Below are positions 56,562 to 63,923 of a DNA stretch of 64,000 bases, piece after piece; position 1 is the first letter of the stretch, and each line of letters opens with the position of its first letter. The DNA lies in NCBI RefSeq assembly GCF_014297445.1, contig NZ_JACORU010000001.1, positions 1,393,931 through 1,457,930 of the forward strand. Reading direction: 5' to 3'. The stretch is from Ramlibacter albus (GTDB lineage: Bacteria > Pseudomonadota > Gammaproteobacteria > Burkholderiales > Burkholderiaceae_C). The position numbers and the translations under genes were made by a program. Under the pieces are notes generated by a model. The model had not been told where the DNA came from and searched no databases. It was given only the letters and a program-made list of their open reading frames with translations.

Positions 56562-56663
56562 TCACCTCATTCGCACCATCTTCTCGTCCATCGCCCGCGC
56601 CAGATCAATCCCCAGCTGCGCTCGTGAATTACCAGCGCGGCTATGTGCGTGAGCCGCCAAGTC
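56562..56663 (-). pseudogene. Possible gene remnant (C-terminal fragment)
   Basis: A short open stretch reads ...RAGNSRAQLGIDLARAMDEK then MVRMR and a stop. It has protein-like composition but no start or Shine-Dalgarno and is closed upstream by TAA. It may be the tail of a decayed gene. The rest of 56515-56720 shows nothing. Confidence 0.3.
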
Positions 56664-56720
56664 TTACCTAGCTGGCTGCGTCCTGTCTTGGGTCGGAAGG
56701 CCTGGGTGGATTGACAACAG

Positions 56721-57398
56721 CTAACGTGGACGGGGCATCGGCCCCGGTTGAAACGAAGGATGTGGTGGGGCGAACACGCTTGGCACAGACGGTCTAGCCC
56801 GTTGCAGCTGCGAGTGCATGATGGCGCTGGCAATTTCTGCCTTCCGCGACTTCACGTCAAGGGCGATCCGCTCACTAATCTGCTTCATCTCCCGGCCCAG
56901 GAAGATGAACGCGCTTGGAAATACTAGTCCAGCGGTGAGGAGAGTCATGATGGCGTACCAGAGGAACGTTGCCTCTGATGTGCTCTGCCAAGCGTCCGGG
57001 GCCAATCGCGAAATCAATGTGATTGTAAAAACGGATAGGGCAGAGATCACTAGGAGACCGGTCGAGAGCCGACGGTCATACTCGTGCGAGAACAACGGGA
57101 ACAGCATCGTCGCGCACTTCTTGAAACGTAACTTCCCGCCGTTGTTAACCACATACCAGGCTGCGCTGCGATCGGTGCTGTCGGCGCAGAACATATTTTT
57201 GACTTGCGTGTAGAGCTCCATGAACTGTTCGATGGAGGCGCCGCTGCTCAATCGCCTATCGTTGAGGCCAAGCTTTACTTCATCCATCATGTCTTGCGCG
57301 TTCTTCAGATAGCGCAACGACTTCAGCTCGAGGTAGGCGAGGTTGACCACGAAGGAGAGCTCAGCCATATAGGCCAGATTAAGAAATCCGGTAGCCAC
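56721..57398 (-). CDS. Hypothetical two-helix membrane protein
   Basis: A 225-residue protein of unknown family. The first 110 residues are mostly helical and soluble, including KSLRYLKNAQDMMDEVKLGL. Two transmembrane helices follow at about 120-140 (LLVISALSVFTITLISRL) and 152-175 (FLWYAIMTLLTAGLVFPSAF), then a basic tail with a Pro-rich end. The GTG start at 57398 has AGGAGG five bases upstream. It lies behind a soluble unknown gene on the same strand, with a terminator between. Layout resembles small membrane effectors of defence systems, but no known family is recognised. Confidence 0.65.
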   Translation of the reverse strand: MATGFLNLAYMAELSFVVNLAYLELKSLRYLKNAQDMMDEVKLGLNDRRLSSGASIEQFMELYTQVKNMFCADSTDRSAAWYVVNNGGKLRFKKCATMLFPLFSHEYDRRLSTGLLVISALSVFTITLISRLAPDAWQSTSEATFLWYAIMTLLTAGLVFPSAFIFLGREMKQISERIALDVKSRKAEIASAIMHSQLQRARPSVPSVFAPPHPSFQPGPMPRPR

Positions 57399-57411
57399 AT
57401 TTCCTCCTGCT

Positions 57412-57437
57412 AAAAAAAGACCACGCACTGCGTGGTC
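57412..57437 (-). terminator. Intrinsic terminator (minus strand)
   Basis: GACCACGC-AGT-GCGTGGTC followed by seven T on the minus strand is a textbook terminator, lying between the two unknown minus-strand genes and just before the Shine-Dalgarno of the membrane protein. Confidence 0.85.
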
Positions 57438-57459
57438 CTTTGGGTGCCGGTACGACTGC

Positions 57460-57990
57460 TTAGGCCGTCGCAGCTAATTCTTTGAGAGACGTTGGGGACA
57501 AGCCCCAGAACGCCTCAAACACCTCCGTCATCTGGGCAACGTCTCCGGGACGTCCAAAGGATGCAAAAGCCTCGTGCTTTTCGCGATCCGGTTCAAACCG
57601 GAAAAAGTCAGAACCGACAGTTGTGAAGTGGAAAGGCTGGCTGACCACAAAATCATTTCCCACGCGAATGTCGATGCGATCAAGCATCTCGGGCTCGACG
57701 GTCATCCTCGAAAGAAAAATCTCCCAGTTTGGGATTGCCTTTTCCTTCTCTTGCACGATGATCTTCACACAGCTGTCTGCAGCGGTGAGAAACGACGTCA
57801 TCGCGCCGATTACTTCCGGCGTAGAGTAAAGAGCGGGGTTCAGTGCCCCAGAAAAAATGTGGGCCTCACCTTGACCACGGCGAAGCATCTCCGCCACCAA
57901 CACAGTGGCGTGATCAATCGAGCTATTGCTGATGATTTCGGGGTCGCGCTTTTCTGCGAGGCGGCGAACCAAGGCCCTATACGCATCCAT
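57460..57990 (-). CDS. Hypothetical soluble protein, possibly PLD-like fold
   Basis: A 176-residue cytoplasmic protein with an excellent Shine-Dalgarno (AGGAGG, seven bases before ATG). No signal or membrane segment. The segments HIFSGALNPALY, FHFTTVGSDFFRFEPDREKHEAFASFGRPGDVAQMTEVFEAFW resemble the C-terminal pattern (HF..V....FR.E.D....A...F..) of non-catalytic phospholipase D-like or sensor domains, a weak match by eye. A TATAAT -10 lies at 58122-58127. The function is unknown; the membrane-protein gene follows. Confidence 0.7.
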   Translation of the reverse strand: MDAYRALVRRLAEKRDPEIISNSSIDHATVLVAEMLRRGQGEAHIFSGALNPALYSTPEVIGAMTSFLTAADSCVKIIVQEKEKAIPNWEIFLSRMTVEPEMLDRIDIRVGNDFVVSQPFHFTTVGSDFFRFEPDREKHEAFASFGRPGDVAQMTEVFEAFWGLSPTSLKELAATA

Positions 57991-58121
57991 TCATACCTCC
58001 TGGTTGTTGTGGGTGGAATCCAGCGTCCCACAGAAATGGGGGCCAAATTTCTACACGCTTTTCTCAATCAACGGATCGTCAGGCAAAACGGCGGACTGCT
58101 TTGTCGGCAACCCACAACACA

Positions 58122-58127
58122 ATTATA
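58122..58127 (-). promoter_or_regulatory. Consensus -10 (TATAAT) for the minus-strand unknown genes
   Basis: A perfect TATAAT on the minus strand about 130 bases before the start at 57990, without a clear -35. The remaining gap 57991-58305 shows nothing else. Confidence 0.4.
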
Positions 58128-58305
58128 GGTGTTTACCCTGACAATTCCTGGCGGTGAGAGTTGGAGTTTGGTCGGTGACGCTCAGCAATGACACAGGCTA
58201 TGTTCGCTAGCAACCGCATCTTGCCTGTGCTATGCGCCTTCTACCGCTGGAGAGCAAAAGCACGCAGCTTCTGAAGGACGTGCGTGCATGTGCACAGACG
58301 CACTA

Positions 58306-58325
58306 TACTGTACATAAAAACAGTA
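58306..58325 (+). promoter_or_regulatory. LexA (SOS) box overlapping a -10 element
   Basis: TACTGTACATAAAAACAGTA matches the enterobacterial/betaproteobacterial LexA consensus CTGT-N8-ACAG with both flanking TA pairs. It differs by one base from the textbook TACTGTATATAAAAACAGTA. A TATACT -10 element at 58304-58309 overlaps it, as in SOS promoters. The start of the next ORF is five bases downstream. Confidence 0.8.
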
Positions 58326-58330
58326 TTCAC

Positions 58331-58711
58331 ATGTTTGCTGCCGTCGAGAAGCTGTATCGCGATGGTCGGCAAGTGGTCCCGCAATGGCCCCCACTTGTGG
58401 GCCAGCTCGGAACCTACATGCAGGCGAACGACACGCGCAAGCAATGTCTTCGGTTGTGGCCTCTCGACTACCAAGAGAACGTGATGGACCGCTACACCCC
58501 ATTGGCGGTCCTCTGGCTGCCTGAACTCGTAGCGATCGTAGGTGACCAGCTCCTTGTTCGCGGCTTTGAGGAAGCCGGTCATCGCCCTCAACGGAACTGG
58601 GTGTTCCAGAAGTGGCGATGTCAAATCATGGACCGAGCTGCAGCAAATCGTGTGCTGGAACCGGACCGCCGCTTCGGGCATTTGGCGCCTGCGCCGCCTA
58701 GGAACAGGTAG
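58331..58711 (+). CDS. Hypothetical protein behind an SOS box
   Basis: A 126-residue ORF starting at the ATG directly after the LexA box (MFAAVEKLYRDGRQVVPQWP). The frame is open further upstream to 58232, but the SOS promoter lies inside that part. The sequence is Trp- and Leu-rich (LRLWPLDYQENVMDRYTPL, LVAIVGDQLLVRGFEEAG) with no signal or membrane helix. I do not recognise a family. There is no clear Shine-Dalgarno. The 3' end overlaps the opposing recombinase gene by 14 bases. A frame on the other strand is also open, so coding is likely but not certain. Confidence 0.5.
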   Translation: MFAAVEKLYRDGRQVVPQWPPLVGQLGTYMQANDTRKQCLRLWPLDYQENVMDRYTPLAVLWLPELVAIVGDQLLVRGFEEAGHRPQRNWVFQKWRCQIMDRAAANRVLEPDRRFGHLAPAPPRNR

Positions 58712-60212
58712 CAAGCTCGCATAGCCGCGATATCACGCATGACGGACGGATTTCGTCGTACAGCCCGGACTCCATCGGACCTCGCTCAATACGGCCACGG
58801 AACTGCGCATGCTGCTCAGGATTGAGTAAGTAGTAGCACGCCGGAGTCGTAGCTCCTCGCTCCTCACATAACACCAGCAGCCACGGCAAGGGGTTCGGGC
58901 CTCCTCGAAAGAGCTCCTTTATGAGCCAGTACCTTGCCCCTGAGCGCAACTGCTTTGCTTTGGCGACACGAGGCTTTATCGCCACGTCCCCGATCCAAAG
59001 CAGATTCTCATGTGGCTGTGCACGCGCCTGAGCCCCAGCGTCTGATACCAAGTTGTAGAGGTCGCGCAAGAAGAAGCGCTTGTTCGTACGGACCAACGTA
59101 CCCTCATCTCCATGCTCCACCGCTGCACGCGCACCTGCCTGCCGGTAGGCTTCGGCAAGCGACCCGAAATGCTTTTGATAGGTCGAGGCGTGGACCAAGC
59201 CATAGCGGCCAAACTCTGACCACGAAAGCGCCGGATGTTTCGCAACGACCTTCGCCAGCTTGCGAAGCATCATTGTTCTGTCGGTGCCATGGTGGTAAAG
59301 ATGTGCAGATTGGCGAAGGCGCTCTTGCGCCCGATCCCAGGTTTTGCGATCGACAAGCGCCGGCACCATCGTCGTGTTCGCGGCCGATTCTGCGAGGCGG
59401 GGGATGTCCGTTACGGAGGTCTTTCCGCTGCGTAAGCCCCAAGTGAACTTGCCGGTCACCACTTCGGCTTCCAACAAGTTGCGCACCATGAAGTCGGTGA
59501 TCGCTTCGCCGCGGTACGACGTCACCCCTCTCCGATTGAGTGCCCGAGCAATGTCGCGCAAGGACGCATCTTTGTAAGCGTACTGCTCGAACACCCATGC
59601 GACGGCGTCTCGCTCTCGCTTCGGACCGAGAATCCATCTCACACGATCAGTCATTCGCGGTTTGCGCTCGCCTTGCGCCAGAAGGCGGCGGCTTCCATCA
59701 GCCGAGATGGCTTCTCGCCGGTACCCCAGACACGGCGGCCTTCCAGTAGCGAAGCCAAGCTTGATAGCCGTCACCTGGCCGGAGCGGGACTTGTGCGCAA
59801 GCTCACGCGAGTACTCAGCTGCCATCGTGCGTTTCAACTGCTTCATCACCGCGTCGAAAGGTGACGATGAACTGCGGAACAGCTCGCCGACATACACGAT
59901 CTGCACGCCGTTCTTCCGACAGTGATACTCGTAGTACGCGCTTTCATCAACGTCTTGGAAGCGGCCCCACCTCGAAACGTCCAGGACGAGAACAGCCTTG
60001 TAGTCTGGCGCGTTCATCACGTCGCGCAGCAGGGCCTGCATGCCGTCGCGGCCCGATAGCTTCACGCCGCTCTTTGCTTGGTCCAGGTAAGTTGCGACCA
60101 CTTCGTACCCGTGATCGCGGGCGTACAGGCTGATGGCCGAGCGCTGCGACTCAATGGACAGCGGCTGCTGGTCGGTGGACATTCGCAGGTATTGGGCTGC
60201 ACGAATCGTCAT
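58698..60212 (-). CDS. Large serine recombinase A
   Basis: A 504-residue site-specific recombinase. The resolvase catalytic domain (1-150) has nucleophile Ser12 in YLRMSTDQQ and the Arg-containing LDVSRWGR and SRELAHKSRSGQ motifs. A recombinase domain follows (about 155-300, TGRPPCLGYRREAIS and RDIARALNRRGVTSYRGEAIT). Residues about 335-375 (LAKVVAKHPALSW ... YQKHFGSLAEAYRQAGA) look like a homing-endonuclease-associated repeat, and a long C-terminal region has no recognised family. No zinc-ribbon cysteines stand out. The start ATG at 60212 has GAGGT upstream. It lies 69 bases after recombinase B and is paralogous to it. Confidence 0.9.
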   Translation of the reverse strand: MTIRAAQYLRMSTDQQPLSIESQRSAISLYARDHGYEVVATYLDQAKSGVKLSGRDGMQALLRDVMNAPDYKAVLVLDVSRWGRFQDVDESAYYEYHCRKNGVQIVYVGELFRSSSSPFDAVMKQLKRTMAAEYSRELAHKSRSGQVTAIKLGFATGRPPCLGYRREAISADGSRRLLAQGERKPRMTDRVRWILGPKRERDAVAWVFEQYAYKDASLRDIARALNRRGVTSYRGEAITDFMVRNLLEAEVVTGKFTWGLRSGKTSVTDIPRLAESAANTTMVPALVDRKTWDRAQERLRQSAHLYHHGTDRTMMLRKLAKVVAKHPALSWSEFGRYGLVHASTYQKHFGSLAEAYRQAGARAAVEHGDEGTLVRTNKRFFLRDLYNLVSDAGAQARAQPHENLLWIGDVAIKPRVAKAKQLRSGARYWLIKELFRGGPNPLPWLLVLCEERGATTPACYYLLNPEQHAQFRGRIERGPMESGLYDEIRPSCVISRLCELATCS

Positions 60213-60281
60213 GAGGTACCTCAAAGGAGTGATTGAGGCGCCGCATTACATCACCCGCGCAGCTTTAGCTACAACGCAGAA

Positions 60282-61838
60282 TTAGAGATCGAGCGCAAGC
60301 TGCCGGCCGCCATCAGGACTGGTGCAAACTTGCAGTAGCCTCTGTCTGAGAGTTTCAGCGTCACCGATGCGGTATGGGGCGAACCGTTCGAGCACCTTCG
60401 TCGTCAGGCGACCACTGAACTTCGTGTGTTCATTCGGCGGAAGAAGCACGAACTCGTTCCCGGTCGGGGTGTCGTGGTTCAGGCATAGGATGAGCAGCCA
60501 CCGCCCCACCTTCTCAGTTCTTTCGAGGTGATCCACGAACCAATACGGCTGAGAAGCGCGGGTTCGACACGCTTTGGCGACCCTCACTTTGACCTCGGCT
60601 CCATCCAAGCAGACAAGATTCAATCGCCTTTCCAGCCTGCACGATTCAGCATGCGGCGCGACAAGGTCGAACACGTCCGAGGTGAACCGCTTTCCGATGC
60701 AGCTGGAGAGGGCTTGACGAGGTCGACGGACTCGTTCCGTGGGATCGTCGCGTCCTGCAGCTACATAGGCTGCCGTCACTGAGCCAAAGTGCCGAATGTA
60801 TGTCGCAGGCTGTGGCAATCCGTAGCGCGCGAACTTGGAGTACGACAAATCTGGGTGGCGAGCAAGAACCTCGCGGAGGCGATTGAGTAGAAGTTCGTCG
60901 TCGTAGCCGAATTCGAACCACTTGCGAGCAGCGGCGATCCTCTGTTGCACCGAAGCCCAGGTATCCGGGTCAATGATGGGATCAACCATGTGCGTATTCG
61001 TAGCGGGTTGTGGCAATGCAGGGATGCCCGTCGATGTGCGACGCCGCTTACTCCGATGCCCCCATGAGAAGGTGCCCAGAACCACGCTAGATCGAACGAG
61101 CTTCTTGATCATGTCCACGGTCACGGGGCTGCCGTTGTGACTGCGGACCTTCGCTGCCTTCAAGCGTCGCGCGATCGTGGCCAGATTGACGCCGTCCGCA
61201 TACTCCCGGAAGATCTTCTGCACCGTCGCGACTTCCTCCGGCGGTCCCAAGACCCATCGCACGCGATCAGTGGCCATAGGCTTCCGCTCGTGCGGTCCGA
61301 GCAACTTTCCTGGATCTCCACCCTGCGAGACAGACTGCCTACGATAGCCAAGGCACGGAAGCTGCCCAGTGGCGAAACCGCGCTTGACGGTCTCCACCTG
61401 TCCCGAGCGGCACTTCGCACCCAGCTCGCGGCTGTACTCGGCGGCCATCGTACGCTTCAACTGCTTGAGCAGCGAGTCGAATGGCGTCATCTCCGCGGTG
61501 AAGTGCTCCGCCACGTAGATGACTGCCACTCCATGCTTGCGGCAGTGGTACTCGTAGTACGCAGATTCATCTACGTCCAGGTACCGGCCCCAGCGACTCA
61601 CATCGAAGACCAGCACTTTGTCGAACCTTCTCGGCACCGCGAGAACGTCGCGCAGCAGGGTTCTCATCCCGTCCCTGCCATCGATCTTCAGTCCGCTCCT
61701 GCCTTCGTCGCTGTAGGTGCGCACTACCTCCATTCCGTGCTTCTGCGCATAAGCACTGATGGCTGCCATTTGAATCGAAATGGACAGCGGCTGCTGGACC
61801 GTAGACATCCGCACGTATTGCGCAACGGGAGTGAGCAT
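60282..61838 (-). CDS. Large serine recombinase B
   Basis: A 518-residue recombinase. Catalytic Ser12 lies in YVRMSTVQQ, with the same DVSRWGR, DVDESAYYEYHCRK and KQLKRTMAAEYSREL stretches as recombinase A, and TGQLPCLGYRRQSVS. The same HARE-like segment occurs (LREVLARHPDLSY ... YIRHFGSVTAAYVAAG). The N-terminal 200 residues of A and B are very similar, the C-termini much less so. I place the start at 61838; an upstream ATG at 61916 would add an unlikely basic leader. It is transcribed ahead of recombinase A, divergent from a 77-residue gene. Confidence 0.9.
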   Translation of the reverse strand: MLTPVAQYVRMSTVQQPLSISIQMAAISAYAQKHGMEVVRTYSDEGRSGLKIDGRDGMRTLLRDVLAVPRRFDKVLVFDVSRWGRYLDVDESAYYEYHCRKHGVAVIYVAEHFTAEMTPFDSLLKQLKRTMAAEYSRELGAKCRSGQVETVKRGFATGQLPCLGYRRQSVSQGGDPGKLLGPHERKPMATDRVRWVLGPPEEVATVQKIFREYADGVNLATIARRLKAAKVRSHNGSPVTVDMIKKLVRSSVVLGTFSWGHRSKRRRTSTGIPALPQPATNTHMVDPIIDPDTWASVQQRIAAARKWFEFGYDDELLLNRLREVLARHPDLSYSKFARYGLPQPATYIRHFGSVTAAYVAAGRDDPTERVRRPRQALSSCIGKRFTSDVFDLVAPHAESCRLERRLNLVCLDGAEVKVRVAKACRTRASQPYWFVDHLERTEKVGRWLLILCLNHDTPTGNEFVLLPPNEHTKFSGRLTTKVLERFAPYRIGDAETLRQRLLQVCTSPDGGRQLALDL

Positions 61839-61873
61839 CTCAGTCTCCACGGACAAATGCCGTATCGTCCCTC

Positions 61874-61924
61874 TTGCGCAAGCCGTGGCGCAACTATACA
61901 AACGTCTCGGTTGCACGTAGCAAC
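61874..61924. promoter_or_regulatory. Two dyads in the divergent region of recombinase B (candidate operator/att)
   Basis: TTGCGC-N8-GCGCAA (61874-61893) and GTTGC-ACGTA-GCAAC (61910-61924) lie between the recombinase B start and the divergent small ORF, around a TATACA sequence (61895-61900). Position suggests an operator or recombinase binding site. Confidence 0.4.
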
Positions 61925-61960
61925 GTGACTATTGCCGCTCAAAGGCTTGGAAGGAGAGTA

Positions 61961-62194
61961 ATGACCGACCAGGAATTCAATGTTCTCTCCGGCCAGATCC
62001 AGGCGCTTTCAATGGGGCTTATCGCGGTCATGGGATCGTTAAGTCCCTCAACTGCGCGAATTGCAGCGACGAAACTGCAGGCGACACTTGATGTGGAGGG
62101 GGAAAGCACCGGAAACGCCGCGCGCTTCGAAATGTGCCGGCAGCTGGTGGACGCCTACATTGAGCTCTTGAGGATTCGATCCCGCGGCAGCTAG
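61961..62194 (+). CDS. Small hypothetical protein, 77 residues
   Basis: MTDQEFNVLSGQIQALSMGL opens a helical, soluble protein ending IELLRIRSRGS. It has AAGGAGA about seven bases before the ATG. No known family is recognised. It diverges from recombinase B. A palindromic stem follows its stop. Confidence 0.6.
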   Translation: MTDQEFNVLSGQIQALSMGLIAVMGSLSPSTARIAATKLQATLDVEGESTGNAARFEMCRQLVDAYIELLRIRSRGS

Positions 62195-62198
62195 TCAA

Positions 62199-62223
62199 TT
62201 CCTTTTGTGGCGCCACAAGGGAT
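62199..62223 (+). terminator. Hairpin after the 77-residue ORF
   Basis: TTGTGGC-GCCACAA is a perfect palindrome inside a longer imperfect stem (62199-62223). No T-tract follows, so termination is uncertain. Confidence 0.4.
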
Positions 62224-62248
62224 TCCTCAATCGTAGTGGGCACGCGCG

Positions 62249-62277
62249 TTGCGTCTCGGCCGGGACTGCCGTAAAGT
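62249..62277 (+). promoter_or_regulatory. Probable sigma-70 promoter of the protease gene
   Basis: TTGCGT, a 17-base spacer and TAAAGT lie 37 bases before the protease start, which has GGAGG as Shine-Dalgarno. Confidence 0.4.
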
Positions 62278-62313
62278 GACGAGCTTCCGGGGGGCGGATG
62301 GCGGAGGCTCCAC

Positions 62314-63831
62314 ATGGCAGTAAGAGAGGTCACGGCAGCGGAACGGTCGTCATATCCCTACGGGGCCGTGGCTGTCATGTTCGTTTATTGGCCCGATGGC
62401 ACACGATCGCAAGGCACTGCGGCCATGGTCGGTCGGAACGACATCCTCACTGCGACGCACACCGTGTATTCTCCGGAGCACGGTGGGTGGGGTACCAGTT
62501 TCGACTTCTACTTCGGTGCGGATTACAACGGGATCACGGACAGGTTCGACTCAACCACCTTTACGTATGCGCTGCGTGCCGGTACGTACTCCTGGACTGC
62601 CAGAGCCTACCCTGATGCTGTTTTCTCGGACTCCAATCCTCTGCTCACATCGGCAGAGAGTCAGTACGACGTCGCAGTTCTTGGCGTCTCTCTGCCTGTA
62701 GGTGACGTCACAGGTTGGTTCGGTGTCGATCCGAACCGAAACTTTACTCAGCTTGTCACCGAAATCGGCTATCCCGACGGCAGCACGGGAATGATGACCG
62801 CTGACGTCACGGTGACTTCGAATTCACTGTTTGGAATCTATACGGCGACGACCAACCCGATGGGGCCTGGCAGTTCGGGGGGGCCACTATTTTCTAGTGA
62901 CGGATATGTGATTGGTGTGAAATCTGCCGGTAGCGCGGCTACATCCGTTTGGGCTGATGTCGGCTTCACACTGGAAGCCCTCAGGTCTTTCTTTTCTTCT
63001 AACGACTCATTGCTAGTTGCTCCAACGCAGGCGCTCCCCCGATACAGTGTTAGCAGTACGTCCTCTTCAGTGAACGAAGGGGGCACGGCCGTCTTCACCA
63101 TTACTACTCAGAATGTGCCTGTCGGGTCTTCTCTCTCCTATCAGCTGTCTGGAGTGAGTGCAGCAGACATTGTTGGTGGGCAACTCTCGGGGCTTGCAAC
63201 CGTAGGAAGTGATGGACGGGCGGTCGCCAATATTGCCATTGCAGCTGATTCGCGGACCGAGGGACCCGAGACATTGACGCTGACCTCAAACGGTGCCAGT
63301 GGATCGCTCACCATCAATGATTCCTCTCGCGCTCCGTCAGGCCCGCCGGTCACCGACATCATGGACGCGCTTGGTGTGTATAGAGCGTTTGTCGGGACGG
63401 CACCGACTGCTGCAGGCTACGGAAGCATGGTTTCCGCGCTTCGCACATCTTCTGTGTCAGCGTATGCGCAGAGCGTTGCCGGCACGTACGCCGGTGTGTC
63501 TGCTGGTGCTCTAGCAACGAGCGTTCTCACGGACTTCGGCATCGGGGCAAGCAGTCTCGGCGGACCGTCACCTGCCGCGAGTTACGTGGCGCTCCAATCG
63601 GCAGTGGCATCCATCTTCTCGATCAATGCGACGGCGCGCGGTCAGGTCGTCCTCAACATGACACGCCTCCTCGGAGGATTAGAGGCGGATGCAGTCTTTG
63701 GTGCTGCCGCACGCGCTTTCGATGGTCAAGTTCTTGCTGACTACGTGCGACTTTCAAGTGGCGCAAGTACCTCCGACCAATCCGAGCTGCTCCACCTCAT
63801 TGGGGTCGCTCCCACTTATTCATTGACCTAG
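62314..63831 (+). CDS. Trypsin-like serine protease with Calx-beta-like and C-terminal repeat domains
   Basis: A 505-residue protein. The protease domain (about 15-235) shows the triad His49 (ILTATHTVY), Asp119 (SQYDVAVLGV) and Ser188 (GPGSSGGPLF). A Calx-beta-like Ig domain follows (about 250-345, VNEGGTAVFTITTQNV, ending GSLTINDSS). The C-terminal 150 residues are Ala/Ser/Gly-rich (ALGVYRAFVGTAPTAAGYG and so on), reminiscent of DUF4214-type surface proteins. There is no N-terminal signal peptide, so a type I secretion route with a C-terminal signal is likely. Promoter and Shine-Dalgarno are good. Confidence 0.82.
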   Translation: MAVREVTAAERSSYPYGAVAVMFVYWPDGTRSQGTAAMVGRNDILTATHTVYSPEHGGWGTSFDFYFGADYNGITDRFDSTTFTYALRAGTYSWTARAYPDAVFSDSNPLLTSAESQYDVAVLGVSLPVGDVTGWFGVDPNRNFTQLVTEIGYPDGSTGMMTADVTVTSNSLFGIYTATTNPMGPGSSGGPLFSSDGYVIGVKSAGSAATSVWADVGFTLEALRSFFSSNDSLLVAPTQALPRYSVSSTSSSVNEGGTAVFTITTQNVPVGSSLSYQLSGVSAADIVGGQLSGLATVGSDGRAVANIAIAADSRTEGPETLTLTSNGASGSLTINDSSRAPSGPPVTDIMDALGVYRAFVGTAPTAAGYGSMVSALRTSSVSAYAQSVAGTYAGVSAGALATSVLTDFGIGASSLGGPSPAASYVALQSAVASIFSINATARGQVVLNMTRLLGGLEADAVFGAAARAFDGQVLADYVRLSSGASTSDQSELLHLIGVAPTYSLT

Positions 63832-63923
63832 ATCTGGGGTTCGCAGCGTTCGACTCGCCCAAGATCGCCTTCACATCGTAAGCGTCCGGTGATGGCACCT
63901 TGACGCTGGCGGTCAGCGCTCGG

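Noticed and set aside
58241..58714. Minus-strand frame opposite the SOS-linked ORF
   Set aside because: It contains the LexA box within its coding frame, has an Arg-rich artificial start and no ribosome site; the plus-strand frame is better, though neither is certain.
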